Below are positions 5,158 through 5,507 of a DNA stretch of 5,507 bases, piece after piece. The notes under the pieces are model-generated. The model saw nothing but the letters and a program-made list of their open reading frames with translations, did no database searches and was not told the DNA's origin. A program made the position numbers and the translations under genes. Origin of the DNA: Phycisphaerales bacterium. GTDB taxonomy: Bacteria; Planctomycetota; Phycisphaerae; Tepidisphaerales; Tepidisphaeraceae. The stretch's first letter is position 1. Each line of letters starts with the position of its first letter. The stretch is taken from assembly GCA_028288775.1 (NCBI GenBank), contig JAQGHP010000680.1, positions 1 to 5,507 of the forward strand. Reading direction: 5' to 3'.

Positions 5158-5451
5158 ATGTCACGCATGAGCGATACAGGAAATGCCGGCAGCGCTGCCG
5201 GCAATGTTGGCGAGAAGGCCCAGCAGGTGGGCGAAAACCTCCGCGATCTGGGAGGCCAGGTTCGCGACGCGGCCCGCCAAAAGTACGAGCAGATGAGCGA
5301 TCAGGCCAACGAGTACTACGAGCAGGGCAAGCAAAAAGCCCAGGAGTGGGAACAGGGCCTCGAGTCCTACGTGCAGGAGAAGCCGATCCAGGCTCTGCTG
5401 ATCGCGGCGGGCGTAGGGATGCTGCTGGGAGTCCTCTGGAAGCGCAGCTAG
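5158..5451 (+). CDS. DUF883/ElaB/YqjD-like small membrane-anchored protein
   Basis: The 97-residue product starts at the ATG at 5158, six bases after AAAGGAG. It has a flexible Gly/Ala/Ser N-terminus (1-17), then an amphipathic helical segment rich in Gln, Glu, Lys and Arg (about 18-73), and one C-terminal hydrophobic helix (77-93) ending in WKRS. The sequence EKPIQALLIAAGVGMLLGVLW is the hallmark C-terminus of the DUF883 family, with a short polar-Pro lead, AAGVGxLLG and a basic tail. E. coli members ElaB and YqjD are inner-membrane proteins reported to associate with ribosomes in stationary phase. The length (about 100 residues) fits. The protein should be C-tail anchored with its helix in the cytoplasm. 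It is the only plus-strand gene, divergent from the 181-residue gene across 283 bases. The fold and membrane anchor are well supported; a ribosome-binding role is inferred from relatives. Confidence 0.85.
   Translation: MSRMSDTGNAGSAAGNVGEKAQQVGENLRDLGGQVRDAARQKYEQMSDQANEYYEQGKQKAQEWEQGLESYVQEKPIQALLIAAGVGMLLGVLWKRS
5184..5203 (+). repeat. 20-bp perfect palindrome inside the DUF883-like gene
   Basis: TGCCGGCAGCGCTGCCGGCA reads the same on both strands and covers codons 9-16 (around NAGSAAG). In mRNA it could form an 8-bp stem with a GCGC loop about 25 bases after the start codon. It may be chance from Gly/Ala/Ser codons in GC-rich DNA, a translation-slowing hairpin, or a binding site. Confidence 0.9.
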
Positions 5452-5465
5452 TAGGCACGCAGAAC

Positions 5466-5498
5466 TCGCGGCGAGCGGGCATCGCCCCGCCGCCGCGA
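5466..5498 (+). terminator. GC-rich hairpin after the DUF883-like gene
   Basis: TCGCGGCG (5466-5473) pairs with CGCCGCGA (5491-5498), and GCGGG (5475-5479) with CCCGC (5486-5490), leaving a bulged A at 5474 and a 6-base loop. It starts 14 bases after the TAG stop. No T-run follows within the remaining nine bases (CGACCGGGG), so it is a possible transcription end or mRNA-stabilising hairpin rather than a clear intrinsic terminator. Confidence 0.5.
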
Positions 5499-5507
5499 CG
5501 ACCGGGG

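Overview
The window is GC-rich, gene-dense bacterial DNA. It holds four genes on the minus strand (one cut by the window edge) and one small gene on the plus strand. The protein types point to Planctomycetota or a close relative: a vWA-domain membrane protein with two N-terminal helices, a very Gln-rich DUF4175-like membrane coiled-coil protein, and an NHL-propeller lipoprotein. CGCGAAG/CGCCAAG-type intergenic repeats fit the same picture. This assignment is inference from protein style; there is no rRNA or marker gene to confirm it.

Layout, left to right. 1-508 (-) is the N-terminal 169 codons of a membrane-anchored vWA protein with a good MIDAS motif; the gene continues beyond base 1. 508-1554 (-) is a lipoprotein with six NHL repeats, probably one six-bladed beta-propeller. 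Its stop overlaps the vWA start by one base (TGATG), so the two are one transcript and probably translationally coupled; a good sigma70-type promoter lies at 1633-1661. 1555-2148 is a 594-base gene-free stretch with a nested inverted repeat (43-nt outer arms, 39-nt inner arms) and a separate perfect 18-bp hairpin close to the end of the next gene. 2149-4116 (-) is a 655-residue protein with three predicted membrane helices, a charged helical middle, a 230-residue tract that is 41% glutamine, and a conserved-looking C-terminal tail. 4329-4874 (-) is a 181-residue single-helix membrane-anchored protein of unrecognised family that starts at GTG. It has its own terminator, promoter and an operator-like dyad touching the -35. 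5158-5451 (+) is a small DUF883/ElaB/YqjD-like membrane-anchored protein, divergent from the rest and followed by a hairpin.

How the genes may work together: vWA proteins and DUF4175-like proteins are often found in MoxR/DUF58/BatA-type clusters, which are envelope-associated and poorly understood. The NHL lipoprotein, the vWA protein and the Gln-rich protein could be the envelope part of such a cluster, with the MoxR ATPase outside the window; this is inference. The 181-residue gene and the DUF883-like gene have their own promoters and may be unrelated neighbours. The best candidates for something undescribed are the nested intergenic repeat, the NHL/vWA/Gln-rich envelope module, and the dyad-controlled gene of unknown function.
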